From NCBI GenBank assembly GCA_029379225.1, contig JAQYWR010000035.1, positions 24,150-88,149 on the forward strand: a stretch of DNA of 64,000 nucleotides. Direction: 5' to 3'. The stretch's first letter is position 1; each line of letters begins with the position of its first letter. Shown here one piece after another: positions 17,300 through 26,248 of this stretch. The DNA is from Nostoc sp. S4. Its GTDB lineage: Bacteria > Cyanobacteriota > Cyanobacteriia > Cyanobacteriales > Nostocaceae. A program made the translations under genes and the position numbers. The notes under the pieces are model-generated. The model saw only the letters and a program-made list of their open reading frames with translations, did no database searches and was not told where the DNA came from.

Positions 17300-19009
17300 T
17301 TAAACTATGGACTGTTGACTAGAATTTTCTGTGTTTGCAAGTTCTAGTTTGCTAACTTTGGAGTTTTCTACCCAAGCAAGGCACAACTGGCGGAAATGGT
17401 CGCCCCGCACCTCAAAATTTGGGTACTGGTCGAAACTCGCGCAAGCAGGAGATAGCAACACTACAGATGCTTGATATTGCTTGGCTAATTCCGCAGCTCT
17501 AGGGATTGCTCTTTCCATAGTTTCCACAAGTTCGTAAGTATAATAGCCTACCTCTTGCAACCGTTGGGCAAATGCGGGTGCAGCAGAGCCAATTAATAAT
17601 ACAGCAGCAGCTTTGCTTTGAATTTCTGCAAGCCAAGCAGTATCATCACCTGCTTTCGCTTCTCCACCAGCAATTAAAATCGCTGGACTGTTCGCTGATG
17701 TTAAGCCAACTTCCGCAGCATCGTAGTTGGTGGCTTTGCTATCATTAATAAAATCAATGCCTTCCCAAGTGCAGATATATTCTAAACGATGGGCAACTCC
17801 AGGAAATTCACTAATTGCACGAGCGATCGCTTCACGATTAATTCCCGCCAACCGCGCTGTTGCTACCGCCATCAATAGGTTTTGCTGGTTATGTTCTCCC
17901 ACCATCCGCAAAGCAGATACTTTCACAATCCGTTCTGGTGCAGAGGTAGCAGTTAATTTTTCTACAACCCAGCCATCTTCAATATAAAAGCCTTGTTCGC
18001 TAATCAGGAAATCTTTTCCTTTGACACTTGTCCAATAAGCATTCGGCCAAGCACTCAAACCTAACTTGCTTAAATAAGCATCATCGCCATTAAATACTTG
18101 TAACTCAGACTGGCGCAATAACTTAGCTTTGATGTTGTAATAATTCTCTAAAGTTTTATGCCGCGCCAGATGATCCGGTGTGAAAGTCGTCCAAACACCG
18201 ATACGAGGTGCAAGAGAGGTTGATGATTCTATTTGATAGCTGCTAATTTCGGCAATTATCCAATCGAGTGAAGAAGACGCAAAGACTGGGAAAGAAGCAG
18301 ACGCAAAGACTGGCAGATGTACTGAAGCAGTCGCAGTCTTGGATGCCACTAGCTTTATGCCGTCAGACCCGTCCCCCGCAGTAGCTTGGGTTTGTGTCGG
18401 TTGCGTTAGCGACAAAGGAGCGTCACTGTCGAACCCGTTCGCTCTTAGCGTTCCTGAAGGGTAGGGTGACGTGGGGAGAGAATTGTCTGTGTTGCTGTGT
18501 GCCCGTGTCTTTGCCTCCCGGTGTCCGTTCCAAGACAGAGCGACTTCGCAGGCGGCGTAACCAATGTTACCGCAAGCGGGTGCATTCAACCCTGCTGCTT
18601 GGAAAATCGCAGCAATTAAAGCTGTGGTAGTAGTTTTGCCATTAGTGCCGGTAATTCCTACCCAAGGTAGCGATTGCAAGTATCGCCAAGCGAGTTCCAT
18701 TTCCCCAATGATTTCAATACCTAATTGGCGTGCCTGATTTAATACAGGAATGTCCCAAGGTACGCCAGGACTGACGACTATTAATTCTGGTAAATTAGCA
18801 CCATTCAATTCCGGGGATTGACCTAGTTTAACGATTATTTGTTCGGCAGCGAGTTCTTGTTGTTGGAGGAGGGTTTCGGAGGTGTTGCGTTCAGCTAAGG
18901 TCTTGGCGCTAGCGGAATCGCTTAGCTCCACCTCCCAACCTTCCCGTTTCAACAATCTCGCCGCAGCAACACCGGACTTTCCCAATCCAATTACATGAGC
19001 TTTGGACAT
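17300..19009 (-). CDS. murD: UDP-N-acetylmuramoylalanine--D-glutamate ligase, with an insertion
   Basis: Adds D-glutamate to UDP-MurNAc-L-Ala in peptidoglycan synthesis, in the cytoplasm. Visible are the N-terminal Rossmann part (SKAHVIGLGKSGVAAA), the ATP loop GITGTNGKTTTTAL, the central AEISSYQIESS, the FTPDHLARH segment, FINDSKATN and the C-terminal LLSPACASFDQY. The ATG at 19009 matches the usual start; a GTG at 19039 lies upstream. Length is about 569 residues where 440-470 is usual: about 87 residues between GNIGYAACEVALS and LDWIIAEISSYQI are foreign, low-complexity and repeat-like. The frame is intact on both sides, so the enzyme is probably functional. No mur partner is adjacent. Confidence 0.93.
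   Translation of the reverse strand: MSKAHVIGLGKSGVAAARLLKREGWEVELSDSASAKTLAERNTSETLLQQQELAAEQIIVKLGQSPELNGANLPELIVVSPGVPWDIPVLNQARQLGIEIIGEMELAWRYLQSLPWVGITGTNGKTTTTALIAAIFQAAGLNAPACGNIGYAACEVALSWNGHREAKTRAHSNTDNSLPTSPYPSGTLRANGFDSDAPLSLTQPTQTQATAGDGSDGIKLVASKTATASVHLPVFASASFPVFASSSLDWIIAEISSYQIESSTSLAPRIGVWTTFTPDHLARHKTLENYYNIKAKLLRQSELQVFNGDDAYLSKLGLSAWPNAYWTSVKGKDFLISEQGFYIEDGWVVEKLTATSAPERIVKVSALRMVGEHNQQNLLMAVATARLAGINREAIARAISEFPGVAHRLEYICTWEGIDFINDSKATNYDAAEVGLTSANSPAILIAGGEAKAGDDTAWLAEIQSKAAAVLLIGSAAPAFAQRLQEVGYYTYELVETMERAIPRAAELAKQYQASVVLLSPACASFDQYPNFEVRGDHFRQLCLAWVENSKVSKLELANTENSSQQSIV
18269..18532. repeat. in-frame repeat insertion within murD
   Basis: About 264 bases read as a Ser/Thr/Ala-rich insert in the central domain of MurD. 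It contains a direct repeat of GACGCAAAGACTGG (near 18277-18314) and short inverted segments (GTTCGCTCTTAGCGTT type) resembling intergenic repeats elsewhere in the window. Its base composition (GC-rich) differs from the flanking murD sequence. Confidence 0.7.
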
Positions 19010-19092
19010 AGATTGCAGCAGAGGTCCCTGGTTAAGCACTCCCTATACTAACGTTTATTAGCAAAAATTACACAACTTTTTGTCGATCTACG

Positions 19093-21276
19093 CTACAGAT
19101 TTTTGACAATTGCCCCGAAATCACCTAAAACCCGGGCATGATTGCGAACTAATCCCAGCAGATGTAATCGATTGCGCTTAATTTCTGGATCGGGGTACAT
19201 TACTAAAACGCTATCCGCCCCATCAAAAAAATTACTAACTGTCGGAGCAATTTTTGCTAGGGCTGCTACTAATAGTTGATAATTTCTAGTCTGTTGTGCG
19301 GCTTGGGTTTCTGGTACTAAATCTACTAAGGCATTATATAAAAGTACCTCAGAAGGCTTTTGGAATAGTTCTTTTTGGATTACGGCTGTTGGTTGTAGCT
19401 GTATGAGATCTAAATCACCGAACGAGGCTAAGCGTGTGGAACGGTTAACGGTTTCGTAGATGCTATTTAAAGTCCCGTTGTTGCGAATTTCTTGCAGATA
19501 TAAGGCGCGATCGCGGACATCTAACAAATCCTTTAATGCCCGTTCTGTATATTCTGGATCGTTTTCTCCTAAAACTGCATTTACTAAGTCATAATCAATC
19601 TGTTTTTCTTCTTGCAATAAAGTCCGAATACGTTGTAAGAAAAATTCTTGTAATGCTGCGGTTAATGATGTCAAATCTTTATGGTATTTGGCTGTAAAGT
19701 CTGTTGCTATTTGCAAGAGTAAATCATCTAAATTTATTGCTAAATTAGCAAACCAAGTAATTTTTACCACTGCATTGGCAGCACGGCGCAAAGCAAAGGG
19801 ATCGGAAGAACCAGAAGGAATTAAACCTAAACCAAAGATACTCACTAAAGTATCTAATCTATCTGCTAAACCGACAATTTGACCTGTGAGTGTTTCCGGT
19901 AAAATGTCACCGGCTCCTGTTGGTAAGTAGTGTTGAAAAATTGCCCTTGCGACTTCGCTATCTTCACCACTAGCTAAGGCATATTTTTCTCCCATAATGC
20001 CTTGCAATTCTGGGAATTCATATACCATTTGGGTGACCAAATCTGCTTTGCACAATAAAGCAGCACGGTGGATTTTTTGGCTTTGATTTGTTCCTAGTTT
20101 TAGTTGGTTAGTTATTTGCTCGGCAATCTTCACTACTCTATCTACTTTGACTCGCAAAGAACCCAATTCTTCTTGGAAAGTGACTGTTTCTAATTTAGGT
20201 AAAAAGCTTTCTAAAGGCTTGGTTAAATCAGTTTCGTAGAAAAATCTGCCATCAGCTAATCTGGCACGAATTACTCTTTCATTGCCCACGGCAACAATAT
20301 CTGATTTTTGGGGATCGGCATTAGAAATGGTGATGAAGTTGGGCAATAGTTCTTGCTGAAAACTACCTGATTTAAACACAGGAAAATAACGTTGATGAGT
20401 AACCATAACTTCTGTAACTACCTCAGTCGGTAATTCCAAAAATTCTGGTTCAAATTTACCGACAACTGCCGAAGGATATTCGACAAGGTTGGTTACTTCC
20501 TCTAATAAATCGGGGTAAATTACTGTATATCCACCTAACTTTTTGGCTACTGTATTTACTTGCTCTGTGATTAAATTTGCCCGTTCTTCTGGGTCAACAG
20601 TAACGTAGGCTTCTTTGAGGGTTATGATATAATCCGTAGCCTGGGTAATTGTCACAGGTTGAGGATGTAAGACGCGATGACCTTGGGTCAGGCGATCGCT
20701 ATGAATCGTTTTAGAACCATTCACCAATTCTAAAGGCAGCACCTTATCATCTAGCAAAGCTATCAACCAGCGAATTGGTCGGGAAAACCTCGCATCTCCA
20801 TCACCCCAACGCATCAACCGCTTACCTTCCAAACCCCAAATCCACTGGGGAATCAGTTGTGTCAAAATTTCTGCCACTGGACGCCCGGGAATTCTTTTTT
20901 GTACAAACACAAAATCCCCTTTATCAGTCGGGCGAACGGACAACGCCTCGACTTCCACACCCTGCTTTTTGGCAAAGCCTACTGCTGCTGGTGTCGGCTG
21001 ACCATCTTTAAAAGCAGCACTAGCAGGAGGCCCTTTAATTTCTTCTTCTCGGTTTGGTTGCTGGGATGGTAGACCTTTAATCAATACCGCCAAACGCCGA
21101 GGAGTACCAAACACTGAGACATCGCCCTTAAGGCTGTTTGCTGTCAAACTTTGGGGAATACGCTCTTGCCATTGCACTAAGGCATTACTGAGAAAGCTTG
21201 CAGGTAGTTCTTCTGTACCAACTTCTAATAAAAACGTTAAATGTGCTGATTGAGTAATGTTTTTGGCTTGAATCAT
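19093..21276 (-). CDS. glyS: glycine--tRNA ligase beta subunit
   Basis: Beta chain of the bacterial alpha2-beta2 glycyl-tRNA synthetase, needed for tRNA binding. It begins TFLLEVGTEELPASF, the family's N-terminal signature, continues with VFGTPRRLAVLI and EEIKGPP, contains the HD-like region (AALLCKADLVTQMVYEFPELQG) and ends with the anticodon-binding domain. 727 residues is normal. The alpha subunit gene (glyQ) is not in the window, as is common in cyanobacteria. murD lies downstream on the same strand after 84 bases; co-transcription is possible. Confidence 0.96.
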   Translation of the reverse strand: MIQAKNITQSAHLTFLLEVGTEELPASFLSNALVQWQERIPQSLTANSLKGDVSVFGTPRRLAVLIKGLPSQQPNREEEIKGPPASAAFKDGQPTPAAVGFAKKQGVEVEALSVRPTDKGDFVFVQKRIPGRPVAEILTQLIPQWIWGLEGKRLMRWGDGDARFSRPIRWLIALLDDKVLPLELVNGSKTIHSDRLTQGHRVLHPQPVTITQATDYIITLKEAYVTVDPEERANLITEQVNTVAKKLGGYTVIYPDLLEEVTNLVEYPSAVVGKFEPEFLELPTEVVTEVMVTHQRYFPVFKSGSFQQELLPNFITISNADPQKSDIVAVGNERVIRARLADGRFFYETDLTKPLESFLPKLETVTFQEELGSLRVKVDRVVKIAEQITNQLKLGTNQSQKIHRAALLCKADLVTQMVYEFPELQGIMGEKYALASGEDSEVARAIFQHYLPTGAGDILPETLTGQIVGLADRLDTLVSIFGLGLIPSGSSDPFALRRAANAVVKITWFANLAINLDDLLLQIATDFTAKYHKDLTSLTAALQEFFLQRIRTLLQEEKQIDYDLVNAVLGENDPEYTERALKDLLDVRDRALYLQEIRNNGTLNSIYETVNRSTRLASFGDLDLIQLQPTAVIQKELFQKPSEVLLYNALVDLVPETQAAQQTRNYQLLVAALAKIAPTVSNFFDGADSVLVMYPDPEIKRNRLHLLGLVRNHARVLGDFGAIVKNL

Positions 21277-21781
21277 CTATTTAATACACAAAAAATACAC
21301 AATATTCATCAAGACAAGTGTATAGCAACAATTGACACGTATATTTTAATACTTAATAGCTACACAGCTTTGGTACCACCAAAATTATAGCGGTTCTCGT
21401 TTGGATGAAATACGCTTCAACCCTACCCCCAACCCCTAAGAGCGAGTTTTGAGGGCAGCAAACGCTCTTTGGGGTGATGACTGTAGTGCAACCAAGTGAT
21501 AACCGCTATAAGATCCCCTGCAAGTGTAAAAACTGAAGTGAATCCCTAGAAGGATAGCTCAAGTTCAAGAGGCAGCTATGCTGAAGGAACCCACCCTTAG
21601 AAAGGTAGGACTTAGACTGTAGACGTTTTATACCGCACTCCGTGCCGCGGCGCTAACGCTGCAAGCAGTCTCAGTATAATTATTAGTTTAAACTGGGCTT
21701 TAAACCCAGCAACTTTTGTTTTAATTGATACTCTTAACCTCCTGCCTCCTGCCTCCTAACTCCTGCCTTTCTTGGTAATTA
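21277..21781. other. repeat-rich gap
   Basis: About 500 bases upstream of glyS and downstream of the DUF4912 gene. It contains a purine/pyrimidine-rich patch (CCTCCTGCCTCCTGCC type) near 21739-21760, a short hairpin-like stretch with CTGGG and CCCAG arms near 21690-21710, and a possible decayed inverted repeat near 21585-21615 (CCCACCCTT with AAGGTAGG). None is a convincing gene. Confidence 0.4.
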
Positions 21782-24700
21782 CTAGCTTTCGGAAGTTTCC
21801 TGAGAGAACTTTTTATGAATAGTTCTTGTGGATTCCCCATCAGCAGCTACCGTGATCAGATAGTCCATTAAACCATCTGAAAAGGGAAGACGTAAGTGGA
21901 AGGTACCATCGGGTTTGATTTTGATGGTATTACCACCAATGGCTACGGTTGTATTTGGTTCGGTTGCTCCGTGAATAATTAACTCTGCATCTGCAACAAA
22001 CCAAAAATCTCCGTGAGGACGACTGAAGACACGAATATTAGCTGAACGCGCTATGGGTAACCAACGATCGCCATCTGCAACATAACCAATTTCAGCCATA
22101 TAATCACGATCGCTCACGGGAATTGCCACAAAGCGATCGCTTGCTACTTCTTCACATTCATACTGCTGTACAAGCTGGGGAGTTTGATAACTCAGATCGA
22201 TTTGTGTAACATCATACACTCGTATTGCTAAGTGAGAAGCACCTTGTTGTCGCAGCAGTTGCTTTTGAGTTGGGGAAATGTACCAGGAGACATAAGCCCA
22301 TTTGGGAGTGCGGGGTGTAAGAACAATATCGCTTTCTGGTTCTGCATCTACCAAGCCATTATCTGTTTGGCTGACTGCGGCTAAATCTTCTGGGAGCGGA
22401 TCTGGCTCGATCGGATTGAAAACACGCACAATTGCTGAACGCGCTATGGGTTGCCAGCGTTCGCCTTTAGCGATATAGCCAATTTCAGCTATGTAGTCGC
22501 GATCGCTTGCGGGAATATCTATGCTCTTAGTGAGTAATTCTTCACTTTCGTACTGCTCTAGAAGCCGGGGAGTTTGATAACTCAGGTCAATGCCTGTTAC
22601 ATCATACAGCCGCACTAACAATTGAGAGACGCCTTGTTGTTGCAGTACTGATTTTTTGGTTTCGGAAATCTCCCAGGAAATATCAGCCCATGCCTGAGTG
22701 CGCTGTGTCAGCACAATCGTGCTGTGTTCTTCTGCATCGCCCAAGTTATTATCTTCTGCAATTGGATCTTGACCCACAGGGCTGAAAACACGCACAATTG
22801 CTGAACGCGCTATGGGAAACCAGCGTTCGCCTTCAGCAAGATAACCAATTTCAGCGATATAATCGCGATCGCTTGCGGGAATATCTACGCTCTTAGTGAG
22901 TAATTCTTCACTTTCGTACTGCTCTACAAGTTGGGGAGTTTGATGACTCAATTCAATGCCAGTCACATCATACAGCCGCACTAACAATTGAGAAACGCCT
23001 TGCTGTCGCAGCGCTGACATTTGGCTTTCAGAAATCTCCCAAAGGATATTAGCCGATCTATAACTGCGCGGTGTCAGCACAATTGTGCTGTGTTCTTCTG
23101 TATCAGCTGTTTGGCTCGCGGGTAAATCTTCCACAACCGGATCTGGCTTGGGAGGACTGAAGAAGCGCACAATTGCTGAATGGGCTATGGGAAACCAGCG
23201 TTCGTCTTCAGCAAGATAGCCAATTTCGGCTATGTAATCGCGATCGCTTGTCGGAATATCTATGCTCTTAGTGAGTAATTCTTCACTTTCGTACTGCTCT
23301 AGAAGCTGGGGAGTTTGATAACTCAGGTCAACGCCAGTTACATCATACAGCCGCACTATCAATTGAGAAACACCTTGTTTTCGCAGCGCTGACTTTTGGC
23401 TTTCGGAAATCTCCCAAGAGACATCAGCTGATTTATAACTGCGTGGTGTCAGCACAATTGTGCTGTGTTCTTCTGTATCAACTGTTTGGCTCGCGGGTAA
23501 ATCTTCCACAACCGGATCTGGCTTGGGAGGACTGAAGAAGCGCACAATTGCTGAATGGGCTATGGGAAACCAGCGTTCGCCTTCAGCAAGATAGCCAATT
23601 TCAGCTATGTAGTCGCGATCGCTTGCCGGAATATCTACGCTCTTAGTGAGTAATTCTTCACTTTCGTACTCTTGTACAAGCCGAGGAGCTTGATAACTCA
23701 AGTCAATGCCAGTCACATCATACAACCGCACTAGCAATTGAGAAACACCTTGTTTTCGCAGTGCTGACTTTTGGCTTTCGGAAATCTCCCAAGAGATATC
23801 AGCCGATGTTTGAGTGCGCGGTGTCAGCACAATTGTGCTGTGTTCTTCTGCATTTACTAAACCATTAGCTGTTTCGGCTGCTATCGGTACATTGTCAACT
23901 GTACTAGCCCAAGCTCCAATTCCTGCTCCAGCTGCCACAGCAGCACTAGTTAGGGATTCTGACTCTAAGAAATCTATAGGGGGTTCGGCTGCATCTGCTA
24001 CCACATTCAAGGCATCTTCTGGCAATTCTGGCAATTCGAGTAGTGATGCTGTTTCTGCCTCAGGCATTTCATCCGCTACTACGTTGCCGGATTCTGATAA
24101 GACTGTATCTTCAGTTGAGGTGATACTTTCTAGCCATTCTAATTCTGCCTGGAGTTCTTCTGGCGTCACATCTTCGGTAAGTTCTGTGTCCCAATAGTCA
24201 AAATTAGAAGTCACTTTTGGCACATCTGGTAATTCAGGCAGTAGGGTTGTCTCTTCAGATAAAGGCAATTCTCTATCAGATGCTTCTTCTGGAATATTCC
24301 CTAACTGAGGATATGGAGTATTGACAACAGCCGCAGGAGCTTCTATATCCCATGCTACTTCACTGGACTCTGGATGAGAATTTTCAGTATTATTACTTGT
24401 TTCAATCGTATCATCTTCCGAGTCTGTTTCTTTGTCAGCAAAGGTAGACCAAGTAGCTGTCCCTATTCCTGTTGCTAGAGCAGCACCACCCATTAATGCT
24501 GCGGCTCCTAAGTTATTCTCCAAGCCATGAGCTACGCTTGAGCTTGTGCCATTAGTTGGCTGTTTTAGAGTACCATTCTGTGTGAAGTTAGATGACTGAC
24601 CATAAATTTGAAAAGGAGTGCGCTCGGGAGTTTCGGGTTCTGGCAACTCAAGGTTAGTAGTAGGATTGCTCGCGGTTTGGAGATCGTCTGTGCTGGGTGG

Positions 24701-25882
24701 ATAAGGATTTGGTTGTGGTAAGTTATTTGTTTTCTGTGACAAGGATGGTCGTCTGCCTAAAAACCACCAAAGTAAGACTCCGCCTACAGCAGTGACGAAC
24801 AAAGGTAAGAGCAACCAAAATGGTGTTTCCCTATTGACAATTGGAGCTGTTTGTGGCTTTGCAGGAGCCACAAACGGCTGTTCGCCAAATACAGAAGTAG
24901 TTGCATTGGGAGAAGGTGTAGCAGCCGATGTCGTTTCTTTGCTGGGGGAGGCTGTAAGAGCTGATTGTGATACGCTGGCTGCTACAGCCTCAGCTTCAGT
25001 GACTCTAGCTTGTTCTATAGCCTGCTGTCCTACTGGTGCAAGGGTAAAGCCGAGAAAAGCTGCTGTACCTAAGCTGGGATTTTTTTTGTAAACGTAAACT
25101 AATGGTTGCGAAAAAGGATATTTGGCATCGTTTGGCAAGGTTTGATGTAATTGCAGAACTCGCACACCTTGTAACTTCGACACCTGATTAGCTAGCACAT
25201 AGCTGATACCGTCTTTGCCCAGGTCTTTGACGATTTCGGCAGTATTGTCCTGAGTTAGTTGAATGGCAGTCGAGCCTGTAGCAAATTTAGCAGCTTTGAA
25301 GGCTGGATAATCACGAAAAGTATCGCGAGTATCGCTCGTTTGCGGGCGATCGATTACCCGAATCTTAGCGTTAGGACCGCCCAATTGCGACCAATTTGTA
25401 ATTTGTCCCCGGAATATTCGGGCGAATTGCTTACTAGTCAAACTTTGCTTGAAAGGATTCTCTGTACCAACCACGATCGCAATTTTTTCACGGCGCAAGC
25501 GGACTTGCTCGAGTCCTAGTGCTTTTTCTGCTGGCGTTAAACCACGACCCATTGCTACTATGTCGATTTTGCGATCTAGCAAATCTCTCAGTGCCCGGTC
25601 GACGCCATTGGCAGCAATTTCAACCTTTGTGCCCGAAAACTGTTTTTCAAAACTGTCTTTGAGTCCTTGGTTAATTACAGTTAAGCTACTTGAACCATCA
25701 ATTCGCACTGTCGTTCCATTTTCCACTGTTTGCGGTAATGGGAAAGACGGAGTTTGGGGTGCAGATTGCGCCAGTAGCATGGGTGCTGAAATTACCACAG
25801 TTGCTGCCATTGGGGTTGTAGCTAAGGCAACCCATAATACCAGCTTGACTATCAAAGTATCTTTTTTTTCTTGTTGCCACAT
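21782..25882 (-). CDS. PstS-like substrate-binding domain fused to five DUF4912 repeats
   Basis: 1366 residues. Order: signal peptide/membrane helix (about 11-38); periplasmic phosphate-binding-type domain (about 50-295: TVRIDGSSSLTVIN, IDIVAMGRGLT, FARIFRGQITNWSQLGG); membrane helix near 350-372 followed by GRRPS; an acidic, Ser/Glu-rich linker (about 400-670) with two Ala/Gly-rich hydrophobic patches; five DUF4912 units (ISWEISESQKSALR... YDVTGIDLSYQ... SDRDYIAEIGY... RSAIVR), and a small beta domain with NTTVAIGGNTIKI. By the positive-inside rule the binding domain faces the periplasm and the DUF4912 array the cytoplasm (inference). The DUF4912 role is unknown. Units 1-4 are very alike. 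Not adjacent to any pst gene. Confidence 0.85.
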   Translation of the reverse strand: MWQQEKKDTLIVKLVLWVALATTPMAATVVISAPMLLAQSAPQTPSFPLPQTVENGTTVRIDGSSSLTVINQGLKDSFEKQFSGTKVEIAANGVDRALRDLLDRKIDIVAMGRGLTPAEKALGLEQVRLRREKIAIVVGTENPFKQSLTSKQFARIFRGQITNWSQLGGPNAKIRVIDRPQTSDTRDTFRDYPAFKAAKFATGSTAIQLTQDNTAEIVKDLGKDGISYVLANQVSKLQGVRVLQLHQTLPNDAKYPFSQPLVYVYKKNPSLGTAAFLGFTLAPVGQQAIEQARVTEAEAVAASVSQSALTASPSKETTSAATPSPNATTSVFGEQPFVAPAKPQTAPIVNRETPFWLLLPLFVTAVGGVLLWWFLGRRPSLSQKTNNLPQPNPYPPSTDDLQTASNPTTNLELPEPETPERTPFQIYGQSSNFTQNGTLKQPTNGTSSSVAHGLENNLGAAALMGGAALATGIGTATWSTFADKETDSEDDTIETSNNTENSHPESSEVAWDIEAPAAVVNTPYPQLGNIPEEASDRELPLSEETTLLPELPDVPKVTSNFDYWDTELTEDVTPEELQAELEWLESITSTEDTVLSESGNVVADEMPEAETASLLELPELPEDALNVVADAAEPPIDFLESESLTSAAVAAGAGIGAWASTVDNVPIAAETANGLVNAEEHSTIVLTPRTQTSADISWEISESQKSALRKQGVSQLLVRLYDVTGIDLSYQAPRLVQEYESEELLTKSVDIPASDRDYIAEIGYLAEGERWFPIAHSAIVRFFSPPKPDPVVEDLPASQTVDTEEHSTIVLTPRSYKSADVSWEISESQKSALRKQGVSQLIVRLYDVTGVDLSYQTPQLLEQYESEELLTKSIDIPTSDRDYIAEIGYLAEDERWFPIAHSAIVRFFSPPKPDPVVEDLPASQTADTEEHSTIVLTPRSYRSANILWEISESQMSALRQQGVSQLLVRLYDVTGIELSHQTPQLVEQYESEELLTKSVDIPASDRDYIAEIGYLAEGERWFPIARSAIVRVFSPVGQDPIAEDNNLGDAEEHSTIVLTQRTQAWADISWEISETKKSVLQQQGVSQLLVRLYDVTGIDLSYQTPRLLEQYESEELLTKSIDIPASDRDYIAEIGYIAKGERWQPIARSAIVRVFNPIEPDPLPEDLAAVSQTDNGLVDAEPESDIVLTPRTPKWAYVSWYISPTQKQLLRQQGASHLAIRVYDVTQIDLSYQTPQLVQQYECEEVASDRFVAIPVSDRDYMAEIGYVADGDRWLPIARSANIRVFSRPHGDFWFVADAELIIHGATEPNTTVAIGGNTIKIKPDGTFHLRLPFSDGLMDYLITVAADGESTRTIHKKFSQETSES
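22400..23860. repeat. four tandem ~360-bp coding repeats
   Basis: DUF4912 units 1-4 are highly similar at DNA level (for example ATATCTA(C/T)GCTCTTAGTGAG and AATTGTGCTGTGTTCTTC recur each unit), pointing to recent tandem duplication. The fifth, C-terminal unit (about 22020-22330) is clearly more divergent and is probably the ancestral copy. Confidence 0.8.
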
Positions 25883-26248
25883 ATGCCCGTTATTAAACTA
25901 AAAAATAGAAAGCCTGCCAGCTTTAATCACGATCTTTTTATGGATTATGCAGGAGACGCGCTAATTATACATCTGTGTTATATTTCTTATCATTTATTGT
26001 AAATATTTGTGTCAATATATACTTCGCTTGACTTTAACTATTTCTTTTTTGCTAGAGAGAATTTAGTTGAGTAAAAATTCTCGACAATAGTTATTTTTTA
26101 TACTGGAATTAAATCTTGTCCAATGATAGCCAAGCTGCGAAAATTAGCTAAATAATTAAGATAGTATAAACACTTATTAAATATATTGTATAGTGTAAAA
26201 TTTAAGTTTGATTTAAATATTATAGAAGTTATAGTATTGATATTTTTT

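Noticed and set aside
23814..24197. Plus-strand frame of 127 residues
   Set aside because: Shadow of the Glu/Ser-rich linker of the DUF4912 protein; its composition mirrors that linker.
25449..25901. Plus-strand frame of 150 residues
   Set aside because: Antisense shadow of the PstS-like domain, which has recognisable motifs on the minus strand.
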